Below are positions 46,398 to 57,400 of a DNA stretch of 64,000 nucleotides, piece by piece (the stretch's first letter is position 1; each line of letters begins with the position of its first letter). Origin of the DNA: Marisa cornuarietis (taxonomy: Eukaryota; Mollusca; Gastropoda; Architaenioglossa; Ampullariidae); contig SMMW01000592.1 of assembly GCA_004794655.1 (NCBI GenBank), forward strand, positions 1,364,001 to 1,428,000, given 5' to 3'. Made by a program: the position numbers and the translations under genes. A model generated the notes under the pieces. It saw only the letters and a list, made by a program, of their open reading frames with translations. It was not told where the DNA came from and ran no database searches.

Positions 46398-49300
46398 AGT
46401 GTGTGTGTGTGTGCATGCGCACGTGTGTGCACTTTTACACAAGCTGTCATCAATATTTGTACATCTTGATTCACATTCTCTTTCTCTCTCTATTTTTCTT
46501 GCTCTTTCTTTTTTGCTCCCTCATATTTTGTCATCCTGACCTGCTGAGAGACTTGTTTTCTGATGAAATAAGGGCTTTTGAATCACTGCGGGCACAGCAA
46601 TCAAGTTTGTTTTCCTGGAGAAACTTGAGGGTATTGTAGCTCTTGCCCATGGTTGAGTTATTCTGCAGCAGATCCTTTTCCTGGATCTGTGTACTAGCTT
46701 GATGAGGACCAGGAGGCACCAACAGTCTTTGCTGTTGATGATTCAAGTCCTTGTATGCTTGTAACATCTTCAAAAAGCATGCACACACACACACAGAAAG
46801 ATCAAAAGCTGAGCCACTTTGTTCTTTTCTTCATCTCCCTCCCACCACCCTATGCCTCATATTTTTCATGTATGCCTGTGCATACAATATCTCTTTCTCA
46901 TGCGCATGCACACACACACACACACACACTTACATGGAAACCCTGTCCATCACCCAGTTTTTCCTCATTTCGTTTCAAGCATATAGAGTCATAGAGGATT
47001 CATTTATAATTCCCCTCATTTATTCATCCTTTCTTCCATAGGCTTTTTTTCAAATTTTAATTTTTGAGCTGTACCCCTGTACCACAGTGATATTGCCTAC
47101 TTCTGCCTTCTCTTCACAGACCTGCCATGATCTTAAAAAAAATTAAAAGGGCACCTCTTGTCCTTCATGGTTGCTTCTGAGGTCAGGTGCACTTAGGCTC
47201 AAATTTCTGCTCCACTTCAGGGATTCTCGGAGATCCTTGCTCAAGTGTGACCCTTGTCCACCCTTCAGGGTCTGTGCCTGGAGAAGAATACTGACATTTA
47301 CTGTGTCAGGTATTGGCGATAGCAACACTGCAGATGAGTTATCATTTTTTGATTTATTCCTTCTTTCTATTTTTTTTCTACTTCCATATCTTTCCTTCCT
47401 TCTCTAGCCTGCTCTTTTTTTTCCTCTTCGTCTCTCTCTCTCTTTCTTTCTCAGTCTCTCCCATTCTCTCATTCTGTTTTTGTTTTTTAATTTTCAAAGC
47501 TTTATTGATATAAAACATAGTAGGGAATCCACTTTCTCCCTCTCCAGACAACATTTAGGCACATGTTCATGTTCTTATCTGAGAATGACAGTGAAGAGTA
47601 TATGTTCATGTTCTTACCTGAGAATGAGAGTGAAGAGTACTTAGGATCTCAGGCGTTGATGCTGACAAGTTAAGAGTCAACAGGTGTGGATCGTAACTGG
47701 TCTTATATAGGCCAGCTCGTTCCTCATTGTAGCGACTTCCATGGTTGTAGAATGTGTCTGGAAGTTCTTTGTCAAAAAGTGCTTCATACTTATTTCTTAA
47801 AGCTGTGATGTTGTGGTCTGGTGCCTGCATGTTGAGAAGTTTCCACCTGAAATGAAAAAAAAGGGCCCAGAGAACCACAAAAATCCTTATAGGGTGCAGA
47901 CTGCCAGAACATGTCACTTGCACAAAGAAAAGTAACCCAAGTACCATTTATAGCCTACCACTGACAAATAGGCAACTGAAAATAGGATCATTATGCCTAA
48001 GGCATGGACTGAAACAATCAAAGAGTTATATTTCAGGAAAGAAGGGCTTCTGAGATTGAGACTATGAGAAAAAAATGCTTTCTTTTCCACACATCCAAAT
48101 TTCCTCTGTGTTAATTTAGACTCTTACCATAGTCATAGTCCTTGCATTAGAATCTCAAGTTAATCTATGGAGACATCTCTTTATGTCAGGCACAAGGGAG
48201 ACTAGGTTGTGTGCAGTCACAATGTCAAAACCTGAGAATACATACTACTTGCTCCCTACGTCATAGAGTCAAAAAAAGAAACAAAACTATGAACATTCTA
48301 AATGATTATTTCACACAAGACTAGAACTGTAAGTTCATTTCTAATTAATGATACTTTTTTTGAAGAAATGACTAAAAGAGACAGTCAGGATACCTTAAGC
48401 TGTAGTGGCAGCAATACAATTGTAAGAAATGGGTAGTCACCCCTTTCTGTAATTTTCTTCAGCAGGATTGTCTTCTCTTGGCTCTTATTTATAACTTTTC
48501 TTTTAACTATATACATATATTACCTGTATGGAATTAAATCATCTGAATTACCAGCCACTGTATATTACTTACCTGTTATATGCTTCGATTTCCTGGCTAA
48601 CCTCGTCTCTTTTTGCTTTGCTGTCAATCAGATTAGACTCTTCAGGTGGTAGGGGTGTACCAGGTGGTGTGAAGGCAACATCATACTGTTTTGCTTTAGC
48701 CTTCTCAATCTGCCCAGTGGATACAAAGACTTTTTTCATTTAAAAGCAATGACTTGTAGGACAGTCACACACAATACAATGAAAACTTAAAGACATAAAA
48801 AAGGTGGCCAAATGAATCTTCCTTAGTTTACATACCTTTTCAAGACATGGTCCAGCCCGAGCTTCCAGGTCTAGTTCACGCCATCTCATGTCTTGAGATG
48901 GGCTGCTGCTGGTGTCTGGCAAATTGACATACTCAGTTCCATGAAGCAAGCGATGTTCTTCCCGCTCAGTCAGTGTCGGCTTCCTGAGTGCACCACACCA
49001 ATTTGAATAGTAACCCCCCTATAATGGTCCTTATACCACCAGATTATAACATTGCTTTCAAAGAAATCAATCAAATTTTAACTGCTTCGACAGTCGTAAA
49101 TTTACATGTGTGCACACCTAACATCTGATAACCCACATACACTTAACTTCATTGTTTTGTTTCTTATAGCCCAGAAGCTGTTGGCGAAATTCCAGATATG
49201 AGTTGCTCATCATTTTACCTTTTCTGAGGCTTTGAGTTTCTTTGCGATAATTACGTACATGAAGGTTCTTAAACAAAAAAAATCTAAAGGTTTGGGCTTT

Positions 49301-50278
49301 GATGATTTTGTGTGTGCCTTAAGATCAAAGAATGTTTCTTAAGTGCTATGATGAGATGTTCACATGCTTGGCATTGATAATAGAGTACACTTACCTCGTT
49401 GCACTCAGCTTTAACTGACTCACCTTTTGTACCCTGGATTATCTGGCCTGCTGCTTTCCAGGACACGTTGAGCTACTGGTGCTGGTGTTATTTTCCGAGA
49501 CAGTCGCCCCTCCATGCCCCGTGGTGGGTCAAAAGTATTGATGAAATGAGGGTACTAAGAGCAAATAAAGAAGAACTACTGATCATGCTTTTTGTATTCT
49601 GTGTGCTTTGATTGCTCATATCTTCATCTAGTATTAAATATCTTTACATCTGGCTCAATGCCAAGCTTTAATCAAGAGACTACCAAACATATTTGGCTAA
49701 TAAAATCGTGGTGAATAATTAATACTTCTTCTCTTCAGGAGAATACTGTAGTGAATAAATTTAACTTAACCATCTTAGATTAAATATTTTATGAATGCCT
49801 CCACAGTTGAGAAATTTATAAATTATTCAGTGAAATACATGGATGTTAGTCCAAACATCATTCTGCAAGGAAAAATAAACATGCTCCCTAAAATATCCAA
49901 CATGAGATATACTACATTTGCACCTGCACACATTGTTTTCCAACATTACTGACATACCAATTTGTCATCATCAAGCCTTGTCATAATCTTGGTTGTAAGT
50001 TTGCTGTCCAGGTTGTCTAGGGAAAGTGGGTTGGAAGGTCCAAGTCCTGTATAGTCCAGGTCATAAGAGGTCATCCAATGGGAACGTTCCAAGTTGCGAA
50101 GTACATTGGCAGTCCGCAAGCTGACCTTCATCTCTTCTGGGCGTGACTGCAGATTGGGCGTTATAGCTTTAGGTGGGAAAGGATAAAATTGTTGTTGTCC
50201 ACCATGTCCTTTCACTTGCTGTGGATATAAACATAAGGCTCAAGATAAAACTATCATGAAACATAATAAAAAAATATC

Positions 50279-50309
<31 letters not shown>

Positions 50310-51786
50310 AAACAGTGTCTAAGATAAAAACATAATAGAAACACAATGCTCAATATGAAAACACAATGCCTAAGATAAAGACTCAGTTCCAAAGACAAAA
50401 TTATTGGTCATTTCTTTAGCTTTTTTCTGAACTTTGCTTCAAATTGAGGTGCTTTTTGTGTTAATTCTGTGTTATTATTTTATACAATAAGAAAACAGCT
50501 TGTCCTGTTGAAAGTTATGTTCTTTAGTTCACACAATATGATTTAGTCTTACTGTTAGTTAATTAATTTAGAGTATACTTTGTGTGTATTTAATGTATTA
50601 GAGTAATGATGCAAAAGTGTTTTGCTTAAATATTTAATATTTAATTTATCCCTTCTTGTTTTGTTTTTGTAGAAACTAAAAATCTAGCCATTTTGTAATA
50701 GCTTTAAAATTTTAGTTTCCTCACTTGATCAAAAAAGTTTTCTCCTGGCCAGTACAGTGATTCCTTTTCTGAATCTTTGGGCTGTGCTTGGATGACATGC
50801 CTTGTCCCAGATCCTGAAACATTGTATACAATATTCAGATCCCTCTTAGACTGGGCATACACAATGGTCTTGTTCCTGCAGATACTGGCCTTTTTTTCAT
50901 ACAACCTTAATCTGTAACCATTTTGAACTTTACTGGCAACTGATGCAAGAGTCTTCAAAATGTATGTCATGCTACATCCCAAATGAAACACTATCTATAT
51001 GTCTCTGCTAGAAAATATAAGCTCACTTGAAAAATCAGAAATGCATTTATCATCTTCTGACAACTCAATCTCATTAAGACTATATGGTCTTTGAGTACTG
51101 GTGCTATTGACAAAAAGGAGAGCACAAAGCTGTCACCATTGTGATCCTTGATCAGCTGTCAGATTCTCTTAATCTACTGAAAGTAGGCATAATTTTTCAA
51201 TTTCAAAAATAAAATTCAAAGAAAAAAATCATGCCTTTAGTTTTTTCTAAGACAACAATATCATAGGGCTGTGCAGGCATCTCAGCATTGATTGGCCTCT
51301 CACATCGGGCAGCCACACCCCTTTTAGGATCTTCTGGTGAATCAAACTTTGGGAAGACAGCAAAGTGAGGAATGTGTGAGCTGTAAGGGTGTTCTGCTGG
51401 AAAGGGTAAGTTGATAAGATCTTTCCTGTGAAAAAGGTGGATGCAGAAAAGATTTTTAATAAAAAAAAATCTACAATTATTCTAGAACATGAGCCCAATG
51501 TTAATAGGATAAGCATGCCTGAACAGCATCTTTGCAAAGGTGAGCATAATGCTTATCTGACTCTAACCAGCCTCTAAGAGGCTAAAATGGTTAAGGAGCT
51601 AAAAATAGGTGACCTATGGTTTTGCAATTTACTTAAGGTTAACAATACAACCTGTACCATCTTCATCAGATCCAGAACAGTAATTGGTAATTGGCACATT
51701 GCTAAATATTTACAGCTATCTCACCAGCTGCTGCATATTTGACTGAATTTTTTAAACATTGTTCATAATTTTCTACTTTGTTTTTG

Positions 51787-51856
<70 letters not shown>

Positions 51857-53124
51857 ACATGCATGTACTTTTTTTTTTTTAATTAATCAAAATCTTACAC
51901 CATAACAGAATCTTGAGGTCGAGGAACTCTGAAAGAAGAAAAAAATGCTACTATTCAATACTTAAATCAACATAACCTTTTTGGCTTCAAAAGCACACAT
52001 GCACATATAAGCACTCTTATTCATAAACAAGTGATGCACAAAACATAAAAATCCATACTTACTTTAAAAAGACGGAAGAAAGAAGGTATCTAAAAATTAT
52101 TAATGGTCCAGACTTATGTTCATCTGTCCATGTATTGACAGAAGAAAAATTACTTACCTCATCGTATTACAAAAATTTTTTTGAATGATGCTAAAAAAAT
52201 TAATTTCAATAGAAAAATTACTCTAATGACTATGCATTCAAAGTTCAAAATTTCTTGCTCAACCACCTAGTAAATGTGGGTTCTCTACTACAAATATAAA
52301 TATTTAAAAACAATTCAACGACAAACATATACTCACAGTTCATCGGTACTGCGAATATTGCTTCGCTTTAGTTGAGTCAAGGTGTATCTCTGCTCACCAG
52401 GTTCACCACTAGAAAGAAAGAGAAACTTACTCATGAAACTTGCTGCTGCTCGACTTTCTCACGTCTTACTCACCAAGTAGTAGACTTTTGTACAACACTC
52501 CTGTACAATACCCTGAACAGAAATTATAAGTTTGTGCTAGGATCTAGATAATTATAGTACTGAAAATATTTATTGCCCTATGTACAGTGTATAATTCATT
52601 AAACTATTATGCAGTAGAAATAAAAAACTGGTGTTTTCAAATGTTATAATGACGTTTGTAGGGAATTGCAAGATGTTCAATTCAATGCATTCCTTTATCC
52701 TCAACAACTTCTTTCTCTTAGATTCATAATGAGTAGCAAACAGTGATATTTGAGGCAGTTTATACAATCATTACTCAATGGTCTGCAAGTGTTACCGTGA
52801 TAAAGAGTACAAAAAAACAAATTACAGATGATTCACGCGAATTAATGTCCGTTTTAGCCGTGAAACAGGCACGATGTTGAAATCCACTGGATTTGCTAAA
52901 AACCGTTTTTTTAGTCTGTTTAGGAACAGCTGGCAAGAAAAATGTCCTTTTAAAACGAAAAGCAAAGCTGGAGTGAAACACCTCGATTGGGAAACTCACG
53001 TATATGTCCAGGTAGCATTCCTTGGCACCCAGAGATCTCTGTGTCCCTTTGGCTGTCCTGTCCCCCATTCATTATGTTCTCTAGGACTACATTCTGTTTG
53101 TCGAAATAACTCCAAAGAGTTCAT
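45589..53124 (-). CDS. SPMIP4: Sperm/ciliary microtubule inner protein SPMIP4 (C7orf31) orthologue, 13 coding exons
   Basis: Exons join as 53124-53000, 52408-52337, 51928-51899, 51425-51235, 50813-50725, 50218-49958, 49554-49424, 48983-48836, 48709-48573, 47846-47618, 47277-47155, 46767-46541 and 46297-45589. Phases agree at all twelve junctions and the total is 2472 nt, an 823-aa protein. Blocks shared with vertebrate C7orf31 occur in order: LPFPAEHPY at 82-90, SPED at 105-108, WPG at 161-163, NLERSHW at 211-217 with TGLGPSNPL at 226-234, and PRPQT at 768-772 followed by a KFHEQFPE motif. Vertebrate SPMIP4 is about 590 aa and is a microtubule-associated protein of sperm flagella; the extra length here is in the C-terminal half. 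Most introns are GT-AG; intron 4 is GC-AG. X-box-like half-sites precede the ATG. Orthology is confident; function is inferred from the vertebrate protein. Confidence 0.92.
46361..46412. repeat. (GT)n microsatellite in SPMIP4 intron 12
   Basis: GT run with one interruption, close to the last acceptor (46298). Confidence 0.95.
46541..46767 (-). CDS. SPMIP4: SPMIP4 exon 12
   Basis: Acceptor CTTTTTGAAG, donor GTCAGG. Encodes MLQAYKDLNHQQQ and a polar segment to residue 587, phase 0 to 2. Confidence 0.82.
46909..46929. repeat. (CA)n microsatellite in SPMIP4 intron 11
   Basis: Short CA run. Confidence 0.9.
47155..47277 (-). CDS. SPMIP4: SPMIP4 exon 11
   Basis: Acceptor CTTCTCCAG. The donor GAG|GTGCCC is weak, and reading through it gives VPF and a stop, so a shorter isoform ending here is possible. 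Confidence 0.7.
47618..47846 (-). CDS. SPMIP4: SPMIP4 exon 10
   Basis: Acceptor TTTCATTTCAG, donor GTAAGA. Encodes 76 codons with LRNKYEALFDKELPDTFY and YKTSYDPHLL. Confidence 0.9.
48573..48709 (-). CDS. SPMIP4: SPMIP4 exon 9
   Basis: Acceptor CTGGGCAG, donor GTAAGT. Encodes IEKAKAKQYDV...FTPPGTPLPPEE and a charged helix. Confidence 0.88.
48836..48983 (-). CDS. SPMIP4: SPMIP4 exon 8
   Basis: Acceptor GCACTCAG, donor GTATGT, phase 2 to 0. Encodes KPTLTEREEHRLL to ARAGPCLEK. Confidence 0.88.
49424..49554 (-). CDS. SPMIP4: SPMIP4 exon 7
   Basis: Acceptor TGCTCTTAG, donor GTGAGT. Encodes HFINTFDPPRGMEGRLSRKI, matching the vertebrate F-PPRPLEGRIAR block. A second GTAAGT donor about 30 bp downstream would bring in an immediate stop. 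Confidence 0.9.
49958..50218 (-). CDS. SPMIP4: SPMIP4 exon 6 (conserved core)
   Basis: Acceptor ATCCACAG, donor GTATGT, 87 full codons. Contains NLERSHWMTSY and TGLGPSNPL, the most conserved part of the family. Confidence 0.93.
50725..50813 (-). CDS. SPMIP4: SPMIP4 exon 5
   Basis: Acceptor GTTTCAG, donor GTGAGG. Encodes GSGTRHVIQ and LYWPGENFFDQ. The WPG motif is shared with vertebrates. Confidence 0.88.
51235..51425 (-). CDS. SPMIP4: SPMIP4 exon 4 with GC donor
   Basis: Acceptor TTTTTCACAG. Encodes the strongly conserved LPFPAEHPY...SPED...PYDIVVL segment. No GT lies at a usable position after it. The donor that restores the frame to exon 5 is G|GCATGA. The end coordinate may be off by one base. 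Confidence 0.8.
51790..51859. repeat. (CA)n microsatellite in SPMIP4 intron 3
   Basis: 70-bp CA run about 40 bp beyond the exon 3 donor. Confidence 0.97.
51899..51928 (-). CDS. SPMIP4: SPMIP4 exon 3 (30-nt microexon)
   Basis: Acceptor CTTTCAG, donor GTAAGA, only 30 nt, encoding VPRPQDSVM in phase 2. Skipping it would keep the frame. Confidence 0.8.
52337..52408 (-). CDS. SPMIP4: SPMIP4 exon 2
   Basis: Acceptor TTTCTAG and donor GTGAGT. Encodes GEPGEQRYTL and the following residues to 65, phase 2 in and out. Confidence 0.85.
53000..53124 (-). CDS. SPMIP4: SPMIP4 exon 1
   Basis: Starts at an ATG (M-NSLELFRQTE) and ends at donor GTGAGT in phase 2. Encodes residues 1-41 and two bases of codon 42. 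Confidence 0.8.
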
Positions 53125-53213
53125 TTTGACCACTGTAAAAACATATGCAACGACGACTTAGTTAGAAATAACAAGTTCCTTTCTCTGTGTCCTATGCTTC
53201 TTGCTGGTGCAGC

Positions 53214-53233
53214 GGTTGCTAAGGTGGTTGTTA
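53214..53233 (-). promoter_or_regulatory. Two RFX/X-box-like half-sites upstream of SPMIP4
   Basis: GGTTGCTA (53214-53221) and GGTTGTTA (53226-53233) form a direct repeat spaced by 4 bp. Read on the gene's strand they give TAACAACC and TAGCAACC, matching the RGYAAC half of an X-box. They lie about 90-110 bp upstream of the ATG. An ETS-type CCGGAA follows at 53234. RFX factors drive ciliary genes, which fits the gene's role; binding itself is inference. Confidence 0.45.
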
Positions 53234-53441
53234 CCGGAAATTAAAAAAGGATAAAATCAAGAGTTATTTCCCTTACAGCGACAAATATACATATTTTTAA
53301 ATTGATACTTTCATTAATTTTCTCTGAATTTTTTGGTCAAATCCATAATATACATGGCTTCATGTTTTATGTTAGCACTCTACCCACCCTCAGTATATTC
53401 CACCCCAACCTCTCCGTCTACGCGTTCCCCTTTCCAATGGA

Positions 53442-53619
53442 ATGGTAAAACCACAGACTGTGGGTAACACGGCAAGGAAAAGGGGAAGCTACTTGTCCAA
53501 CATTTTTGCTATGGATGATAAAGAGTTGTGTATCGTACTCCAGAAAAAAAAAGCGTTACTCGAACGTCTTCTCATGGGGACATCACAGCTATCAGAGAAC
53601 GATTTGGGGGCCGTAAAAG
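53442..53619 (+). CDS. First exon of a small head-to-head gene (hypothetical)
   Basis: The ATG has purine at -3 and G at +4, and the frame of 59 codons plus one base ends at donor AAAAG|GTACGA. It encodes a lysine-rich helical peptide, KELCIVLQKKKALLERLL followed by SQLSENDLGAVK. It begins 318 bp from the SPMIP4 start on the other strand, so the two may share a promoter. I do not recognise the protein. Confidence 0.4.
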
Positions 53620-54380
53620 GTACGACTCACTGTCTTTTCCTCGTTTTCAAACTCAAGCTCAGTGTAAAAATTAATTTAATGGAATTTTTTCCTACAAAAC
53701 TCCCTTACCTCCTCGTTATGCCAAGGCAAAGGCTCAAGGGGGAAGTGAACCAAAGTGGTTCAGCGTGTCCAGAATAGGTCTTTGGTAGATTGGGCACGGG
53801 TTTCTATCTTTTGCTGCCGCCATTACCTTCCCAATAATACAGGTACCTTCATTTCTGCTACCCAGCTGCATAGTGGGCAGAAGGAGTTAATACAGTTAAT
53901 TATTCAACAGCGTTAGGGAAATTGTTCTCACTATTGAAGGGAAATAGTAGCAATTTTCAAGAGCAGAATTGATATTCGCAATCATTTGGTTCACCTGTAT
54001 GTTGCTTCTATTTAACAGTGTGAGGGCTAAATCCACATTTCTTACTCGTCCAAACCAGGAAATTCAACAGAATTTAGTCACCGCAACGTGGTGATCTGTA
54101 CGCTGCAATCATGAATCCTGGAATGTTTTTATCAGACATCTAACAGCTAAATTGCCCAGAATCCACATGTACCTTTTATTTATTTTGATGCCATAGAATA
54201 CACTGTAAAAATATTCCGTGTGCATGGCTGTATGTTAAAATGTGTAGTGTGATGCTTCACACTGGAGAAAAGTCTTTTTTTTAATCAACAACACTAAACT
54301 CTGCAGTGTTTTTGAACGATATAGATAGGTCCTGAAAACTACTTTTAAATCTTAACGATATTTTTTTCTTTACCTTACAG

Positions 54381-54415
54381 AAATATCATACATGACTTTT
54401 CAGAGATATCTGTAG
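54381..54415 (+). CDS. Possible second, terminal exon of the head-to-head gene
   Basis: A strong acceptor (TTTCTTTACCTTACAG) joins in phase to the exon at 53442-53619, adding EISYMTFQRYL and a TAG, for 70 aa in total. AATAAA signals follow at 54745 and 54761. The phase agreement is expected by chance one time in three. Confidence 0.3.
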
Positions 54416-57400
54416 TCTCTGAATGAGGCAGTGTTAAAGCACTGAAGTTTACAGTCCTTGATGTATTAACTATCCAGCACCAGCTGTTGAGAAGCCCATT
54501 TGAAGAGGATTTTACAGTGACTGATAGAATTTTGCATAGAAATCAACATTGTATACCTCTTTTCCTCTCACAGCTCTTTCACGTATGTGCATGCTAACAC
54601 ACACAGGGATTAATTGTATACCTCTGGTGTTTATTTTCCAGATTTCATAAAAATTACAAAATGTAAATGTCACAAATGGTTTTATGTTGTAGTTTTGTCA
54701 CTAAACACTGTACCACATTATGGTATCACCAACAAAAAAATAATAATAAAACACAAGGAAAATAAAGAAGACGTGAAAAACCCAAACGTCAAGGCACAGC
54801 ATGCTGCACAGTTTGATTTAACTAACATCAATATTAGCAAGGCTTTCAGTCTTTCGCTTTTTGTGGGGCTTGGTGTGTGTGTGTGTGTGTGCATGTATAA
54901 ATGCATGCATGTGTGTGTGTGGTACTTGCAGGCATCCTTGTATAGGGGTTTTCAATTGCACAGAGGAGGGGGGCGGGACAAACAAACCCCAAAGCAGCTG
55001 CAGTGATCAAGATTTCAGTGACTGGCTAAAACAAAACAAAAAGCTAAGGCATGGTGCTAAAATTAGCCAGCCATCTCTCTGTGGACAAACTGCATCAGCA
55101 GCAGTGATGCTTAGTCAAACACTCATACTTTCTACACATTCAAAACGCATAAAACAAGTATAAATGCAGCACATCATGTTTCCACTGCCAAAAAGATCTA
55201 CTTGTGCATGACACTAATACTAAAGTTATACTCAATGTATTCAATCATTAGGTCCCTGTGCTTACTTTTAAATGTACACTGTTGTAAACTGTACACTGCT
55301 GATTACTGTACACACATTGTTCGACCCACTCTTGAAAACAAACTGGCCAGGGGAAACTGTTGAATATGACAAATGAAACGATGCAACTGGACGGTCCACT
55401 GGCCAATATCATCCTGTTCCTTCACAAACATTGCTGGGAACTAGGACAGGGAAATCAACACTAACAGGAGCACTGCAATATATGATGAAACAAAATACAG
55501 CAAACTGATAACCCCATGCTTTAAATCTGAACACATGAATGGGAGAAAATCTGCACAGTGAATATGGGATGATAGCAAAAGACAGAAAGTATAGCAAAGG
55601 TTGTACTGCAAAGATAGATGAGGAAAAACATCAGTTACAAAAGAAAAAAATGATGTTATGATTTTTACACAATTTGAAAAACAAAACAGTATCCTACAAA
55701 ACTTGCAACTTCCCAAGTGCAAGTTTTGTTCTAAGTCTTCGTCTTTTGTGGAGATCATGTTTAACTTTTTAACTGTTCTAACATTATTTACAAAATGCAA
55801 TGTTTTTGAGGACACCTGAATTTTGGGAAAGGAAAAACATAAAAAGGCACTTAAGCATATGCTTGCAAGTAGGCCAAAACATCTTTGACTATTGTGACCA
55901 GATTCCCAAACATGAAGCAAAATCAGAACCCCTCGTCTGACAACGCAAAATAAATCATGGACAGATTTTAGACTGACACCCAGTCAATCCCAAAAATTCT
56001 GCAGCACATAAATTGGCACCCTTATCCTCGGATGTGTTGCCCCAAATATTGTTCTGAAATTCTAAGAAGCCTAGAAATGGACCTTCATGAAATTCCTGTG
56101 CGTTGCTTTCCAGCTTTATTACACCAGATACTTTCACGAGAACCCTTGTTTATTTCGTTCACTCAGATCTATGTATACAACTCTTATCCTTGTTTCCAAA
56201 AACACAATTTTACTGTTAGGGAAAATCAAAAAGAAATTGCATTTTATCTTAATGTGAAAGAAATGCGAAAGCAAAAGGGGAGTTAATACCACTTCAAAAA
56301 CAACACAGGAACGAGGAGTCATAACTGGCTATCGAAAACAATTGCAAAATGCATTGTAAAAAGGGGCTAGGTCTAGAATTTGCGAACAAGGTATGTTAAC
56401 TAATAACATTCGGAAGAAAATGGCTGGGTAAAAATAATAGACTGACCAAGGAGAGAAAACAATGTCTGAATATTTCTCAGACTGGTGAAAGATGAAATCT
56501 AGTGGTCAACAACAAATTGACCACAATCATGCCAAACTTGAACACGAGTAAGCAAAGTTTTTGAAAGACACGACTTAATGGAAGATCTGGCAAGAAAAAT
56601 GAGACGCTATTGATAAAGACCAGGTAAAAGTCCCCACATTAATGTTATGTTCAGCCTACAAGAATCGACAAATATTACTGCTTGTTACAGATTTCATCTG
56701 AATTTAATGCAGATCTTGCATAAATTACCAGACACATTTGTGCAAATTTAGTACTTTAACAGCAGAAACAAAAAAAAAACAAACCTGGCTTCATGTTTGA
56801 AACTAAGTTTATAACTAATGACAGAAGTGATCAAAATTCTACTTTTATTTATTTCATCAGATCCTTAATGAAAGCTCTTAAAACTTCCAACAACGATCTA
56901 ATCAGTGATGCTGCAATGAAGTCACCCCCTCTACCAATGTTACTACTGATCCTGCACTAACGCTAAATTCAAAAACTAAGATCAACACGCAACACAAATT
57001 ATATTTTTTTATTTTCTTCTAAAATACACACTTCTTCCTCTATTTTTTATACCTCGAACTGTTGTTTTGAACACCAGCAATTTTCCTCATTAAAAAACTA
57101 CAGGTACGAGGTTAGTACCATGAGCTGACCATCTAGAGACAAATGTTACCTGCTCCTGAATAAATTTTGTAAATGCTTACCACTTTTAGAATCATATACT
57201 CACAGCGTTAACAAAGTTCTTTTTTTCAGTTTAGTATTACAGTGGGAGAGGATGTGCTTAATAGACACAGCAATCACAATCACAACAAACCAAACAAGAC
57301 AGCCAAACTATGTATATATAATAAAAATTTGTTGTGTATAATGATCTATAAAATGCCAAAAAACAACAAAGTTATTGTGGTGTCTCCTTGCTATATACAA

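Noticed and set aside
55955..56286. Frames of 60-84 codons on both strands as exons
   Set aside because: They lack usable splice sites and family similarity and lie in the stretch I read as a possible 3' UTR.
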